NCBI RefSeq assembly: GCF_001423295.1
Contig: NZ_LMNG01000001.1
Span: forward strand, 310,829 to 374,828
Reading direction: 5' to 3'
Length of the DNA: 64,000 nucleotides
From: Methylobacterium sp. Leaf112
Lineage (GTDB): Bacteria > Pseudomonadota > Alphaproteobacteria > Rhizobiales > Beijerinckiaceae
A program made the translations under genes and the position numbers. Under the pieces are notes generated by a model. The model saw only the letters and a list, made by a program, of their open reading frames with translations, was not told where the DNA came from and made no database searches. Numbering within the stretch: position 1 is the first letter of the stretch; each line of letters starts with the position of its first letter. Of this stretch, positions 27,143 to 37,338 are shown piece after piece.

Positions 27143-28183
27143 ATGACGAAGTACAAGCTCGAGTACATCTGGCTGGACGGCTATACGCCCGTCCCCAACC
27201 TGCGCGGCAAAACGCAGATCAAGGAATTCGACGGCTTCCCGACCCTCGAGCAGCTTCCCATGTGGGGCTTCGACGGCAGTTCGACCATGCAGGCCGAGGG
27301 CGGATCCTCCGACTGCATGCTGAAGCCCGTGCGCCACTTCCCCGACACGACCCGCAAGAACGGCGTCCTGGTGATGTGCGAAGTGATGATGCCCGACGGC
27401 GTCACCCCGCACGCCTCCAACAAGCGCGCCACCATCCTGGACGACGACGGCGCCTGGTTCGGCTTCGAGCAGGAGTACTTCTTCTACAAGGACGGCCGTC
27501 CGCTCGGCTTCCCCACCGCCGGCTACCCCGCGCCCCAGGGCCCGTACTATTGCGGCGTCGGCTACAAGGAAGTCGGCTCCATCGCCCGCAAGATCGTCGA
27601 GGAACACCTCGACCTCTGCCTCGACGCCGGCATCAACCACGAGGGCATCAACGCCGAGGTGGCCAAGGGCCAGTGGGAGTTCCAGATCTTCGGCAAAGGC
27701 TCCAAGAAGGCCGCCGACGAGATGTGGGTCGCCCGCTACATTCTCCAGCGCCTGTGCGAGAGCTACGAGATCGACGTCGAGTACCATTGTAAGCCGCTGG
27801 GTGCGACCGACTGGAACGGCTCGGGCATGCATGCCAACTTCTCGACGGAGCACCTGCGGACCGTGGGCGGCAAGGCCTACTTCGAGGCGCTCATGGCCGC
27901 CTTCAAGGACAACCTCGACGACCACATCGCCGTCTACGGCCCCGACAACCACATGCGCCTGACGGGCAAGCACGAAACCGCGGCCATCAACGAGTTCAGC
28001 TACGGCGTCGCCGACCGCGGCGCCTCGATCCGCGTGCCGCACAGCTTCGTCAACAACGCGTACAAGGGCTACCTGGAGGACCGCCGTCCCAACAGCCAGG
28101 GGGACCCCTACCAGATCGCGTCGCAGATCCTGAAGACCGTGGCCTCCGTGCCCACGGCCGCCGGGGTTTCCGCCGCCGCCTGA
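27143..28183 (+). CDS. glnII: Glutamine synthetase II, eukaryotic type
   Basis: Makes glutamine from glutamate, ammonia and ATP. 346 aa, the size of GSII (GSI is about 470). Signatures: MWGFDGSSTMQAEG, the metal-site WFGFEQEYFFY, INHEGINAEVAKGQWEFQI, and the ATP/glutamate region NHMRLTGKHETAAINEFSYG. Expected to be octameric or decameric and not adenylylated. It is divergent from the gstI-like gene and followed by a terminator hairpin. Likely induced by nitrogen limitation. Confidence 0.97.
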   Translation: MTKYKLEYIWLDGYTPVPNLRGKTQIKEFDGFPTLEQLPMWGFDGSSTMQAEGGSSDCMLKPVRHFPDTTRKNGVLVMCEVMMPDGVTPHASNKRATILDDDGAWFGFEQEYFFYKDGRPLGFPTAGYPAPQGPYYCGVGYKEVGSIARKIVEEHLDLCLDAGINHEGINAEVAKGQWEFQIFGKGSKKAADEMWVARYILQRLCESYEIDVEYHCKPLGATDWNGSGMHANFSTEHLRTVGGKAYFEALMAAFKDNLDDHIAVYGPDNHMRLTGKHETAAINEFSYGVADRGASIRVPHSFVNNAYKGYLEDRRPNSQGDPYQIASQILKTVASVPTAAGVSAAA

Positions 28184-28227
28184 CGCCTGCCCGATCCCGG
28201 GACGCCTTTCCCGTCCCTCATGCCGAG

Positions 28228-28260
28228 AACGGCGCGGCCCTCACCGGGGTCGCGCCGTTT
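28228..28260 (+). terminator. Rho-independent-type terminator after glnII
   Basis: AACGGCGCG at 28228-28236 pairs perfectly with CGCGCCGTT at 28251-28259, and the 3' arm ends in TTT. It starts 44 bases after the glnII stop. Confidence 0.65.
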
Positions 28261-28387
28261 CCATGTTCGAAGGGGCGCCGGCCGTGCGCCGATGGATCGG
28301 CCGGTCCGGGTTTGGAGAAACCCCTCGTTCACGGTATGTGCCTAACGCTCGACGCTGGCGCCCTCCGCGCCCCAGGGCTCCGACGCA

Positions 28388-28957
28388 ATGACCGCTCCCG
28401 TCCGCATCCTCGGTATCGATCCCGGACTGCGCCGCACCGGCTGGGGCGTGATCACCGTCACGGGCACGAAGCTCGCCTATGTCGATTGCGGCGTGGTGAC
28501 CTCGGACGGTGAGCTTCCACTGGCCCTTCGCTTGCGCGAACTGCACGAAGGCATCACCCGTGTGGTGCGGGGCTTCGCGCCCGACGAGGTCGCCGTGGAG
28601 GAGACCTTCGTCAACAAGGACGCCCAGGCGACGCTGAAGCTCGGCCATGCCCGCGCCGTCGCCCTGCTGGTGCCGGCGCTCGCCGGCCTGCCCGTGTCCG
28701 AATACGCCGCCAACCTCGTGAAGAAGACGGTCTGCGGCGCCGGCCATGCCGACAAGGTCCAGATCCAGGCGATGGTGAAGTTCCTGATGCCGAAGGCCGA
28801 GTTCAAGACCGCGGATGCCGCCGACGCCCTCGCCATCGCCGTCACCCACGCCAACCATCGCGCCTCGCACGCCCTGAAGAGCCGGCATGCCCCCGTGCTC
28901 GGCATGAGCGCGCTTGCGGCCTCCCGCATCGCCGCGGCCTTGGCCAAGGCGGGTTGA
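28388..28957 (+). CDS. ruvC: Crossover junction endodeoxyribonuclease RuvC
   Basis: Resolves Holliday junctions made by RuvAB. 189 aa. Catalytic acidic residues sit in [26 protein letters not shown] and [16 protein letters not shown], as in other RuvC. The first of three ruv genes in the segment, separated here from ruvA by a PilZ gene and an opposite-strand YceI gene. Confidence 0.96.
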   Translation: MTAPVRILGIDPGLRRTGWGVITVTGTKLAYVDCGVVTSDGELPLALRLRELHEGITRVVRGFAPDEVAVEETFVNKDAQATLKLGHARAVALLVPALAGLPVSEYAANLVKKTVCGAGHADKVQIQAMVKFLMPKAEFKTADAADALAIAVTHANHRASHALKSRHAPVLGMSALAASRIAAALAKAG

Positions 28958-29113
28958 TCGCCGTTCGCCGTCCGGTTCGTATCGCGTCGGGAACCGCGAA
29001 TCCTGGGGGGAAAGACCCGCCGGGGAAAGAGTCGCTACAATTCTTCCTATCCCACGAGAGCGATCGAAAGACTCGCGATCCCACGATGCCCGAGGGCGGC
29101 ACAAGTGAGATCG

Positions 29114-29689
29114 ATGAGCCAACAGCACGCAAAACCCCATCATCACAAGGTGGTCGTTCCGGCCCTGTGCTGGGGGCGGGGACGCTCCGAGTTCTATGCG
29201 GTGACGGATATCGTCTCCCCGGACGGCATTCGTTTTCGTTCCGCCACAAAGCCCCTCGTCGACGAAGAACTGACCTGCAACATCCGCCATATCGGCACCG
29301 TCGAAACCCGCGTGGTCGGTATCGGCGATCGGGCCTTCATCGTGCGCGTTCTCGCGCGAATGCAGGCTATGGCGAGCGTCGCGCGCGAATTACGCCAGCT
29401 GTCCGAGCAACAGGAGGCGCCCGTCCCCGTGCGCGTCCATCCCCGCGTGACGCCCCTGGAAACGGACGTGACCATCGAGCTCACCGATGGCCGGGTCCTG
29501 CCGGCCAAGCTCCTCAACGTCTCGGCATCCGGCGTCGCCTTCACCCTCGATGCGCAGATCGACATCGGCGCATCCATCACCATCGGCCGGACGGCGGCCC
29601 GCGTCGCCCGCCATTTCGACCACGGCATCGGTGCGGTGTTCGACCGGGCGTTCGCGCCCCAGGCCGTCGACCGGCACATCACCCTGTGA
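29114..29689 (+). CDS. PilZ-domain protein
   Basis: 191 aa from ATG 29114 (a GTG at 29105 is possible). The C-terminal PilZ domain has RVHPR (the RxxxR motif) and NVSASGVAF (the D/NxSxxG motif), the two c-di-GMP-binding signatures, at about residues 107-143. The N-terminal half (ALCWGRGRSEFYAVTDIVSP) is a second beta-rich module, probably a degenerate PilZ. A link to motility through c-di-GMP is plausible but unproven. Confidence 0.8.
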   Translation: MSQQHAKPHHHKVVVPALCWGRGRSEFYAVTDIVSPDGIRFRSATKPLVDEELTCNIRHIGTVETRVVGIGDRAFIVRVLARMQAMASVARELRQLSEQQEAPVPVRVHPRVTPLETDVTIELTDGRVLPAKLLNVSASGVAFTLDAQIDIGASITIGRTAARVARHFDHGIGAVFDRAFAPQAVDRHITL

Positions 29690-29728
29690 GCCCCGCCGGC
29701 CTCGTCCGGTACCCGGTTCGGCCGAAAT

Positions 29729-30394
29729 TCAGGGCACGGCCTTGAACTCGCCTTCCAGGCGCAGGGTCACCTCGTCGCCCACCATCGGCAGGTAGGCGGT
29801 GATGCCGAACTCCGAGCGCTTGATCACCGCCCTTCCGTCGAAGCCGACGGTGTAGAGCTTGTCGACGGGGTGAAGCCCGGCCTGGTTGAACGTAGCGTCG
29901 AACGAGACCGGCTTGGCGACGCCCTTCAGGGTCAGGGTGCCGTTGACCCGCGCCGTGGTCGGGCTCGTGGGCTCCACGGACGTGCTCACGAAGGTCGCGG
30001 TCGGAAATTTCTGCGTGTCGAAGAAGTCCGCGCTCTTCAGATGCGTGTCGAGCCGGTCGTTGAGGCCGGTGATGCTGGGCGTTCCCACCGTGACGCTGAG
30101 GCGGCTCTTCTCCGGCGCCTTCGCGTCGAGGCTCGCGTCGGCCGCCACGTCGGTGATCTGGCCGTAATAGGTCGAGAAGCCGAGATGGCTCAGGGACCAC
30201 GTGATCTTGCCGTGGGCCGGATCGAGCTTGTAGCCCCCCGGTCGCACCTGCGTCGGGTCGGTGGTCGGCGAAGGGGGCGCCGGGTCCTGCGCATGGGCGA
30301 GCCCCGGCAGCGCCAGGACGAGAACGGTGGTACTGCGCAGCACGACGGCGCGCAGGCCCGTTCGCACAGCGATGATGACGGATCCGTGCTTCAT
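29729..30394 (-). CDS. YceI family periplasmic protein
   Basis: 221 aa. The signal peptide ends [12 protein letters not shown] near residue 45. Mature domain carries the lipocalin-like YceI features: [20 protein letters not shown], the [20 protein letters not shown] strand pair and [17 protein letters not shown]. The family binds isoprenoid-type lipids and is often stress-induced. It lies on the strand opposite to ruvC and ruvA, within the ruv region. Confidence 0.92.
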   Translation of the reverse strand: MKHGSVIIAVRTGLRAVVLRSTTVLVLALPGLAHAQDPAPPSPTTDPTQVRPGGYKLDPAHGKITWSLSHLGFSTYYGQITDVAADASLDAKAPEKSRLSVTVGTPSITGLNDRLDTHLKSADFFDTQKFPTATFVSTSVEPTSPTTARVNGTLTLKGVAKPVSFDATFNQAGLHPVDKLYTVGFDGRAVIKRSEFGITAYLPMVGDEVTLRLEGEFKAVP

Positions 30395-30468
30395 GTCGCC
30401 CCTCCAATTCCCCGGCCGCCCGGCCCTGTCCCGGGCATCGCGCCGACCCCTCTGATAAGAGACTTCGC

Positions 30469-31086
30469 ATGATCGGCAAGCTGAAGGGCCTCGTGGATTC
30501 CTACGGAGAGGATTTCGTGATCCTCGATGTCCAGGGCGTCGGCTACGTGGTGCATTGCTCGGCGCGCACGCTGCAGCGGATGCCCGCCATCGGCGAGGCC
30601 GCGCAACTCGCCATCGACACCCATGTTCGCGAGGACATGATCCGCCTCTACGGATTCCGCTCGGACCCGGAACGCGAGTGGTTCCGCCTGCTCCAGACCG
30701 TGCAGGGCGTCGGCTCGAAGGTGGCGCTGGGCCTGCTCTCCGTGCTGGAGCCGGAGGCCCTGGCCTCCGCCATTGCGCTCGGGGACAAGACGGCGGTGGC
30801 CCGCGCGCCCGGCGTCGGCCCGCGCCTCGCTGCCCGGCTGGTGGCCGAACTCAAGGACAAGGCCCCGGCCTTCGCCCCCATCGATCCATCCGTCATCGCC
30901 CTCAACGGTGCCGTTCAGGACCGCTCCGCACCCCAGCCCGTGGCCGATGCCGTCTCGGCCCTGGTCAACCTCGGCTACGCGCCGGTTCAGGCCTCGGCTG
31001 CCATCGCGGCCGTGCTGGCGGGCGCCGGCGAGGGCGCCGAGGCCAAGACCTTGATTCGATTGGGCCTTCGCGAACTTGCTCGCTGA
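30469..31086 (+). CDS. ruvA: Holliday junction branch migration protein RuvA
   Basis: DNA-binding tetramer that loads RuvB on junctions. 205 aa. Start [19 protein letters not shown] is canonical; helix-hairpin-helix motifs appear in [20 protein letters not shown] and [20 protein letters not shown], and the RuvB-binding domain III is at the C-terminus ([20 protein letters not shown]). ruvB is about 1.8 kb further on. Confidence 0.96.
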   Translation: MIGKLKGLVDSYGEDFVILDVQGVGYVVHCSARTLQRMPAIGEAAQLAIDTHVREDMIRLYGFRSDPEREWFRLLQTVQGVGSKVALGLLSVLEPEALASAIALGDKTAVARAPGVGPRLAARLVAELKDKAPAFAPIDPSVIALNGAVQDRSAPQPVADAVSALVNLGYAPVQASAAIAAVLAGAGEGAEAKTLIRLGLRELAR

Positions 31087-31224
31087 GACGGAGTGGCGAA
31101 GGCCCGAGGCCGGATCGAAACCTCGTGAAAAGATGGCTGGCGCGCAACGTAATTGTCCGCTTGACGATGGCCGCCGGAATTGCCAGATCTTCCTTCAAGT
31201 ACTAAGGTGTTGAAAACAAAGCAG

Positions 31225-31241
31225 TTTCCAATAATTCTAAT
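31225..31241 (+). promoter_or_regulatory. Candidate Irr (iron control element) box upstream of bfd-bfr
   Basis: TTTCCAATAATTCTAAT matches 11 of the 14 fixed positions of the Irr consensus TTTAGAA-N3-TTCTAAA that I recall for Rhizobiales. It lies 85 bases before the bfd start. Irr control of bacterioferritin genes is known in rhizobia; application here is inference. Confidence 0.5.
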
Positions 31242-31325
31242 GTAGCGTCCAACATGGTGGCCGGGTTGAGATTTTCCCGCCACCCTCCCCAACGGCACGA
31301 TGCCCAGCGCGAGTTTCGGTCCCGC

Positions 31326-31595
31326 ATGATCGTCTGTTCCTGCAACGTCCTGTCCGACAACGCGGTCCGTGCCTGCCTCCATCGCGGCCCGGATTGCCCC
31401 CGCACGCCGGCCCAGGTCCAGGCCTGCCTCGGCTGCAGTCCGAAATGCGGGCGCTGCGCCCGCACCATCCGCTCGATCATGCAGAACGCCCTGCAAGCCG
31501 CCCTCGAGGAGGCCGGCCATGCGTGTTCGACGACTTGCGCAACCGGCTGTAGTTTGGTCAAGCTCCAAACTGCGGAGGAAGGGATCGCCGCCTGA
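31326..31595 (+). CDS. bfd: Bacterioferritin-associated ferredoxin Bfd
   Basis: Gives electrons to bacterioferritin for iron release. 89 aa from ATG 31326 (MIVCSCNVLSDNAV). Cys4 and Cys6 plus Cys41 and Cys44 fit a [2Fe-2S] CxC-x(34)-CxxC pattern; E. coli Bfd has 31 residues between the pairs. Extra Cys residues (17, 24, 34, 37) and a Cys-containing tail (HACSTTCATGCSLVK) are unusual. It lies just upstream of bfr. Confidence 0.88.
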   Translation: MIVCSCNVLSDNAVRACLHRGPDCPRTPAQVQACLGCSPKCGRCARTIRSIMQNALQAALEEAGHACSTTCATGCSLVKLQTAEEGIAA

Positions 31596-31657
31596 GCGCC
31601 TGTGCGAGGCGCCACGTTCCCTTCCGGCACTGATATGCCTCAAGGGAGAATGGGCGG

Positions 31658-32155
31658 ATGAAGGGTGATGCGAAGGTCGTCGAGTACCTCAATCGGGGGC
31701 TGCGCAGCGAACTGACGGCGGTGAGCCAGTACTGGCTCCATTTCCGCATGCTCAACGACTGGGGCTACATCGACCTGGCCAAGTTCTGGCGCAAGGAATC
31801 CATTGAAGAGATGCAGCATGCCGATCGCTTCGTCGATCGTATCCTGTTCCTCGACGGCTTTCCCAACCTGCAGGAACTCGATCCCCTGCGGATCGGCCAG
31901 AACGTGCAGGAGATCATCGAGTGTGATCTCGCCGCCGAGACCGAGGCGCGCGCCCTCTATCTCGAGGCCGCCAAGTACTGCGATTCGATCAACGACCGGG
32001 TGTCGAAGCGCCTGTTCGAGGATCTGGCCGAGGACGAGGAAGGCCATATCGACTTTTTGGAGACCCAGCTCGAGCTGATCTCCCAGGTCGGCCTGCCGCT
32101 CTACGCGCAGAAGCACATCGGCGGCCTGGAAGCCATCGCGCCGGAAGCCGAGTGA
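31658..32155 (+). CDS. bfr: Bacterioferritin
   Basis: Iron-storage 24-mer. 165 aa. The ferroxidase centre is complete by E. coli numbering: E18, E51, H54, E94, E127 and H130 are all present, and M52 in EEMQHAD is the haem-ligand Met. Downstream of bfd by 62 bases, so probably co-transcribed, with a strong hairpin after the stop. Confidence 0.97.
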   Translation: MKGDAKVVEYLNRGLRSELTAVSQYWLHFRMLNDWGYIDLAKFWRKESIEEMQHADRFVDRILFLDGFPNLQELDPLRIGQNVQEIIECDLAAETEARALYLEAAKYCDSINDRVSKRLFEDLAEDEEGHIDFLETQLELISQVGLPLYAQKHIGGLEAIAPEAE

Positions 32156-32167
32156 TCTGACGACACG

Positions 32168-32190
32168 CCGCGGCGCCCAGGGCGCCGCGG
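32168..32190 (+). terminator. Perfect 10-bp hairpin between bfr and the Uma2 gene
   Basis: CCGCGGCGCC at 32168-32177 and its perfect complement GGCGCCGCGG at 32181-32190 with a 3-base loop. It lies between two converging stop codons (32155 and 32197), so it can serve both strands; a T-run is weak. Confidence 0.55.
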
Positions 32191-32196
32191 TCCTGT

Positions 32197-32781
32197 TCAA
32201 GCCTCAAATACACCCCAATAGGCTTCGCTCAAGGGCAGGGACGCTTGGATCGCGAAGAGTTCGAGCGTCGCGTCAAGTCCATCGATGACCCGAAAGCCGT
32301 TCCAGGCCCCGCCGACCCGGTCGTAAACTTCGATGTGCGGTCGGTCGCGTGCCACGAGGACGTAATGCTGCAGAGCCGGAAGCTGCTGGTAGATTCGCCA
32401 CTTTTCAAGGCGGTCGCGTGCCTCGGTGCCGGGGGAGAGCACTTCAATCAGCACCGTGGGATTGTCGACCGAAGTGGCGCCTGCTTGGATTCCGCCGCAG
32501 ACCACGAGAACGTCAGGCAACAACGCGGCGTCGAGGGGGCGGCTCTTTAGATAGAACGTCTCGGCAAACGTCTGGCAGGATGAGCCTTTCGCACGAAAGC
32601 CCTGGTGAAGGTGGCTTGCGATGTTCTGCACGATCCGACCGTGCTCCCAGCGTGCGCCGACCATCATGCGGACCACGCGCCCGCCGATCAGCTCCCAGCG
32701 CTCGTTGCGCGGCTTATCGGCCAGCAACTCCTCGAAGTCGTCGAAACCCATCATCTCGAAGTTCGCGAAGGCGTTGCCCAT
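32197..32781 (-). CDS. Uma2 family (DUF820) putative nuclease
   Basis: 194 aa from ATG 32781. The PD-(D/E)xK-type core is visible in [14 protein letters not shown], then [20 protein letters not shown], the typical D...EVLS...T..RD...K pattern of the family. An N-terminal helix-rich start ([14 protein letters not shown]) precedes [13 protein letters not shown]. Family function is unknown but nuclease-like; often present in many copies in cyanobacteria and some alphaproteobacteria. Convergent with bfr and divergent from ruvB. Confidence 0.82.
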   Translation of the reverse strand: MGNAFANFEMMGFDDFEELLADKPRNERWELIGGRVVRMMVGARWEHGRIVQNIASHLHQGFRAKGSSCQTFAETFYLKSRPLDAALLPDVLVVCGGIQAGATSVDNPTVLIEVLSPGTEARDRLEKWRIYQQLPALQHYVLVARDRPHIEVYDRVGGAWNGFRVIDGLDATLELFAIQASLPLSEAYWGVFEA

Positions 32782-32906
32782 CGTGCGCTTCCCTGGCAGC
32801 CACTCGCCGACGCCACGAATGTAGCGCGATCCGCGCCGGTGTGCGACATCGGCCGGGAGAACAGATGCCGGACGCCAGGCCCCGCCGGGCCCCACCGAGA
32901 GCCCGT

Positions 32907-33992
32907 GTGAGCAAGCTTCCCAAATCTCCGAAATCGCCGACCCTCCACCCGCTGCCGGACTCGCTCCTCACACCCGAGCGCCGCGAGGACGATCTCGAAT
33001 CGTCCATCCGCCCCTTGAGTCTGGCCGAGTTCATCGGCCAGCGCGCGGCGCGCGCCAACATGAGCGTCTTCATCGAATCGGCGAAGAAGACCGGTTCGGC
33101 CCTCGATCACGTGCTGTTCGTCGGCCCGCCGGGCCTGGGCAAGACCACCCTGGCGCAGATCGTGGCGCGCGAGCTCGGGGTGAATTTCCGCTCCACCTCC
33201 GGGCCGGTCATCGCCAAGGCGGGGGATCTCGCGGCCCAGCTGACGAATCTGGAAGAGCGCGACGTGCTCTTCATCGACGAGATCCACCGCCTCAACCCGG
33301 CGGTGGAGGAGATCCTCTATCCCGCCATGGAAGATTACCAGCTCGATCTCATCATCGGCGAGGGGCCGGCGGCGCGCTCGGTGAAGATCGAACTGCCGAA
33401 GTTCACCCTCGTGGGGGCGACGACCCGCGCCGGCCTGCTGACCACCCCCTTGCGCGACCGCTTCGGCATCCCGATCCGCCTCGAATTCTACGACGTCGAC
33501 GAACTCGAACTCATCGTCCGGCGCGGGGCCCGCGTGCTCGGCCTCGGCATGTCGGAGGAGGGCGCCAACGAGATCGCCAAGCGCGCACGCGGCACGCCCC
33601 GCATCGCCGGACGCCTGCTGCGCCGCGTGCGCGACTTCGCCATCGTGGCCGACGCGCCCACCGTGACGCGGGCCATCGCCGACAGGGCGCTGCAGCTCCT
33701 CGACGTCGACCCCGCCGGCCTCGACGTCATGGACCGCAAATACCTGACGATGATCGCCAGATCCTTCAACGGCGGCCCCGTGGGCATCGAGACCATCGCG
33801 GCGGCCCTGTCCGAGCCGCGCGACGCCATCGAGGACATCATCGAGCCCTACCTGATCCAGAAGGGTTTTGTGCAGCGAACCCCGCGCGGGCGCATGCTGA
33901 CGCCGCACGCGTTCCGCCACATGGGCTTCCCCGAGCCCCGCCGCGATCCGGGCTCGCAGTTCGGCTTGTTTCCCACAGATCCGGAGGCGTGA
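32907..33992 (+). CDS. ruvB: Holliday junction branch migration ATPase RuvB
   Basis: Hexameric motor of the RuvAB branch migration complex. 361 aa from GTG 32907; an ATG at 32865, preceded by GGGAGA, would add 14 Arg-rich residues. Walker A is [12 protein letters not shown], Walker [10 protein letters not shown], sensor region [18 protein letters not shown] with the arginine finger, and the C-terminal winged helix [20 protein letters not shown]. The stop overlaps the ybgC start by four bases. Confidence 0.96.
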   Translation: MSKLPKSPKSPTLHPLPDSLLTPERREDDLESSIRPLSLAEFIGQRAARANMSVFIESAKKTGSALDHVLFVGPPGLGKTTLAQIVARELGVNFRSTSGPVIAKAGDLAAQLTNLEERDVLFIDEIHRLNPAVEEILYPAMEDYQLDLIIGEGPAARSVKIELPKFTLVGATTRAGLLTTPLRDRFGIPIRLEFYDVDELELIVRRGARVLGLGMSEEGANEIAKRARGTPRIAGRLLRRVRDFAIVADAPTVTRAIADRALQLLDVDPAGLDVMDRKYLTMIARSFNGGPVGIETIAAALSEPRDAIEDIIEPYLIQKGFVQRTPRGRMLTPHAFRHMGFPEPRRDPGSQFGLFPTDPEA

Positions 33993-34474
33993 AAGAGCCG
34001 CTTCGCGCGTCGTCACAGGAGACCCGCCCCTTGAGCGAAATCGATCTCTCCGGCGTCCATCGCCTGCCCGTGCGGGTCTATTACGAGGACACCGATTTCT
34101 CCGGCTTCGTCTATCACGCGAGTTATCTGCGCTTCATGGAGCGCGGGCGCACGGAACTGTTGCGGATTCTGGCGGGCGATCAGTCGGACCTGCACCGGGA
34201 TGCCGCCGGCCTGCACTTCGTCGTGCGCCGGATGGTTCTCGACTTCGCGCGGCCCGCGCGGATGGACGACCTCCTCGACGTGCGGACCTGGACCGCCGCC
34301 ATGAAGGGCGCCTCCATGCATCTGGCCCAAGAGGTCCGACGCGGGGACGATCTCCTGGTCACGGCCGAAGTGGTGGTGGCCTGCGTGCGGGACGCCCGCG
34401 CGATCCGGCTGCCGGACGGACTGCGCGCGGCATTCGGTCGTGCAGCCGGACCTGCTTCCTCAACCAATCCTTAA
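33989..34474 (+). CDS. ybgC: Tol-Pal-associated acyl-CoA thioesterase YbgC
   Basis: Hot-dog thioesterase usual at the head of tol-pal operons. 161 aa. The signature [20 protein letters not shown] holds the catalytic Asp. A GTG start overlaps the ruvB stop, with GGAGG just before it. Followed by tolQ after a 190-base gap, which may carry a tol promoter. Confidence 0.95.
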   Translation: MKEPLRASSQETRPLSEIDLSGVHRLPVRVYYEDTDFSGFVYHASYLRFMERGRTELLRILAGDQSDLHRDAAGLHFVVRRMVLDFARPARMDDLLDVRTWTAAMKGASMHLAQEVRRGDDLLVTAEVVVACVRDARAIRLPDGLRAAFGRAAGPASSTNP

Positions 34475-34664
34475 CCCTGACGGGCGCTTAAACTGTCTGA
34501 CGCAAGGGCACGGTCGCACCGCAACCACGGCGCGGCACGGCCCTTACTTTCGACAGATTCGCGGACCATTGAGCGTTGAAATACCTCAAGGTTCCGGTTG
34601 ACGCGCGACGACCGGCCACCGGTCCGGCGGCGGTCCCGCCCTGGGGTTTTTCAAGGATCGTGTC

Positions 34665-35381
<717 letters not shown>

Positions 35382-35405
35382 CCCCAGCAGAACCGAGGGA
35401 CGATC

Positions 35406-35852
35406 ATGGGCATGGCCCACGGCGCGGCACAGGGCGGGGGCGGACGGCGGCGGCGCGGCCGGCGCCAGGGCGCCATCAACGAGATCAACATGACGCCGTT
35501 CATCGACGTCGTCCTCGTGCTGCTCATCGTGTTCATGGTGGCGGCGCCGATGATGACGGTCGGCGTGCCCCTGGACCTGCCGCAATCCAAGGCGAGCCCG
35601 CTCAACTCCGACACCAAGCCGGTGACGCTCTCCATCCGCCAGACCGGACAGGTGTTCCTCGGCGAGGACGAACTCGGCGACGAAAGCATCGTCCCCAAGC
35701 TCACCGAGGCCTCGAAGTCCGGCTTCGAGGAGCGCGTCTTCGTGCGCGGCGACAAGCGGGTCGATTACGGCCGGGTCGCCCAGGTGATGGCGATCGTGAC
35801 CGGCGGCGGCTTCAAGAAGGTCGCCCTCGTCACCGAGCCCGATCAGAAGTAG
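35406..35852 (+). CDS. tolR: Tol-Pal system protein TolR
   Basis: Periplasmic and membrane partner of TolQ. 148 aa. A Gly/Arg-rich start precedes the membrane helix INMTPFIDVVLVLLIVFMVA, in which the essential proton-carrying Asp (D in FIDVV) is kept. The periplasmic ExbD/TolR domain (LDLPQSKASPLNSDTKPVTL) follows. It is 24 bases from tolQ and 13 from tolA. Confidence 0.95.
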   Translation: MGMAHGAAQGGGGRRRRGRRQGAINEINMTPFIDVVLVLLIVFMVAAPMMTVGVPLDLPQSKASPLNSDTKPVTLSIRQTGQVFLGEDELGDESIVPKLTEASKSGFEERVFVRGDKRVDYGRVAQVMAIVTGGGFKKVALVTEPDQK

Positions 35853-35865
35853 CGGGCGCGCAGTC

Positions 35866-37209
35866 GTGAAGCTTCCCTTCAAGCGCAACGAACCGGGCAT
35901 GTGGATCTCGGCGGGGGTTCACGTCGCCGTGCTGACGGCGGCGATGCTCACCGTCGCGGCCCCGGCCTTGCCCGATGCGCAGGAGGGCGTGCCCGTCGAG
36001 GTGATGACCGAGCAGCAATATTCCGAGCTCACCAAGGGCGAGACCAACGCCGACAAGCCCCAGCCGGACGCCAAGCCGCGGGCCGACCGCAAGGCGGACA
36101 AGGCCGAGGAACGCGAGCCCGAGAACGCCAAGGTCGATGCCCCGGCCCCCCCGAAGCGCCCCGCCGACATGAAGGTCGCGAGCGCCGAGGAGATGCCGCT
36201 GCGCGTCAACGAGCCCGACCCCGACAAAGAGGCCAAGGCGGCAGAAGCCAAGGCTGCGGAGGCGAAGGCCGCGAAGGCGGAAGCGGCCAAGGCCGAAGCC
36301 GCCCGCGCCGCCAAGGCCGAGGCTGCGGCGGAGGCAAAAGCCGCCGCCGAAGCGAAAGCCGCCGCGACCGCCAAGGCGGAGGCGAAGGCGGCCGCCGTGA
36401 AGCGCGAGCAACTCGCCCAGCTCATCGAGAAGGAAGAGGCCGAGGCCGCCGCCGCCGCCAAGGCGGAGGCAGCCAAGGCCGAAGCCGCCAAAGCCAGGAA
36501 GGCCGAGGCCAAGGCCCGCGCCGAAGCGGAGGCCAAGGCCGAGAAGGCGGAAGCCGAAGCCAAGGCGAAGGCCGAAGCGAAGAAGGCCGAAGCCGAGCAC
36601 CAGAAGGAAGTTGCCGAGGCGAAGGCTGAAGCCGAGGCAGCGGCCAAGGCGGACGCGGCCGCGAAGGCCAAAGCGGAGGCCGCCGCCAAGGCGAAAGCCA
36701 AAGCCTTGGCGGATGCGAAGGGCAAGGCCGATGCCGAGGCCAAGGCGAAGAAGCAGGCCGAGCTCGCCGAAAAGTTCAGCGCCGGCGATATTCGCCAACT
36801 GCTGGCCTCCAAGGCGCCGTCGCAATCCACCGGCGCCACCGGCCGCGACGTGCAGCGCACGGCCTCCCTCGGGGCGGCCTCGGGCAATTCGCAGCGCTTG
36901 TCGCCGTCCCTGCGCGAGGCCCTCGTCGGCATGCTCCAGCAACAGATCGAGCGTTGCTACGTCGCCCCCCCCGGTGCGGCGCAGGGCGTGATCCTGCCGA
37001 TGCTCGACATCCGCCTGAATCCGGACGGCGGCCTGACGACGGAACCCAAGATCATGCGCGGCGGTGCCAACGCCGTCGATCGCTCCATCGCGGAGGCGGC
37101 CCAGCGTGCCGTGCGCCGCTGTGCGCCCTACAAGATCCCCGCCCAGTACGCGCCGTATTACAACGACTGGAAGGCGATCAACGCGGAATTCGAGTTTTCG
37201 CGGGTCTGA
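35866..37209 (+). CDS. tolA: Cell-envelope protein TolA
   Basis: Spans the periplasm and bridges TolQR to Pal and TolB. 447 aa from GTG 35866. One membrane helix at about residues 12-33 (WISAGVHVAVLTAAMLTVAA), then a ~200-residue Ala/Lys/Glu coiled coil (AAEAKAAAEAKAAATAKAEA) and a C-terminal TonB-like domain (LVGMLQQQIERCYVAPPGAA, YAPYYNDWKAINAEFEFSRV). The repetitive coding stretch is a normal TolA trait. Confidence 0.93.
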   Translation: MKLPFKRNEPGMWISAGVHVAVLTAAMLTVAAPALPDAQEGVPVEVMTEQQYSELTKGETNADKPQPDAKPRADRKADKAEEREPENAKVDAPAPPKRPADMKVASAEEMPLRVNEPDPDKEAKAAEAKAAEAKAAKAEAAKAEAARAAKAEAAAEAKAAAEAKAAATAKAEAKAAAVKREQLAQLIEKEEAEAAAAAKAEAAKAEAAKARKAEAKARAEAEAKAEKAEAEAKAKAEAKKAEAEHQKEVAEAKAEAEAAAKADAAAKAKAEAAAKAKAKALADAKGKADAEAKAKKQAELAEKFSAGDIRQLLASKAPSQSTGATGRDVQRTASLGAASGNSQRLSPSLREALVGMLQQQIERCYVAPPGAAQGVILPMLDIRLNPDGGLTTEPKIMRGGANAVDRSIAEAAQRAVRRCAPYKIPAQYAPYYNDWKAINAEFEFSRV

Positions 37210-37338
37210 TGCGCCGGCCTCCATCCGCCGATCCGGGCCGTTCCTCGGTGCCGTGAGCCCGCCCGCGCGACATCGCCCTCGCGCATGGCGGTCCCGGCGC
37301 CGCCCCGGACAGACACTCCCAGAACTTCGGACATCCCC

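Noticed and set aside
32349..32906. Upstream extension of the ruvB frame
   Set aside because: It lies on the strand opposite to the Uma2 gene and is Arg/Ser-rich without RuvB similarity.
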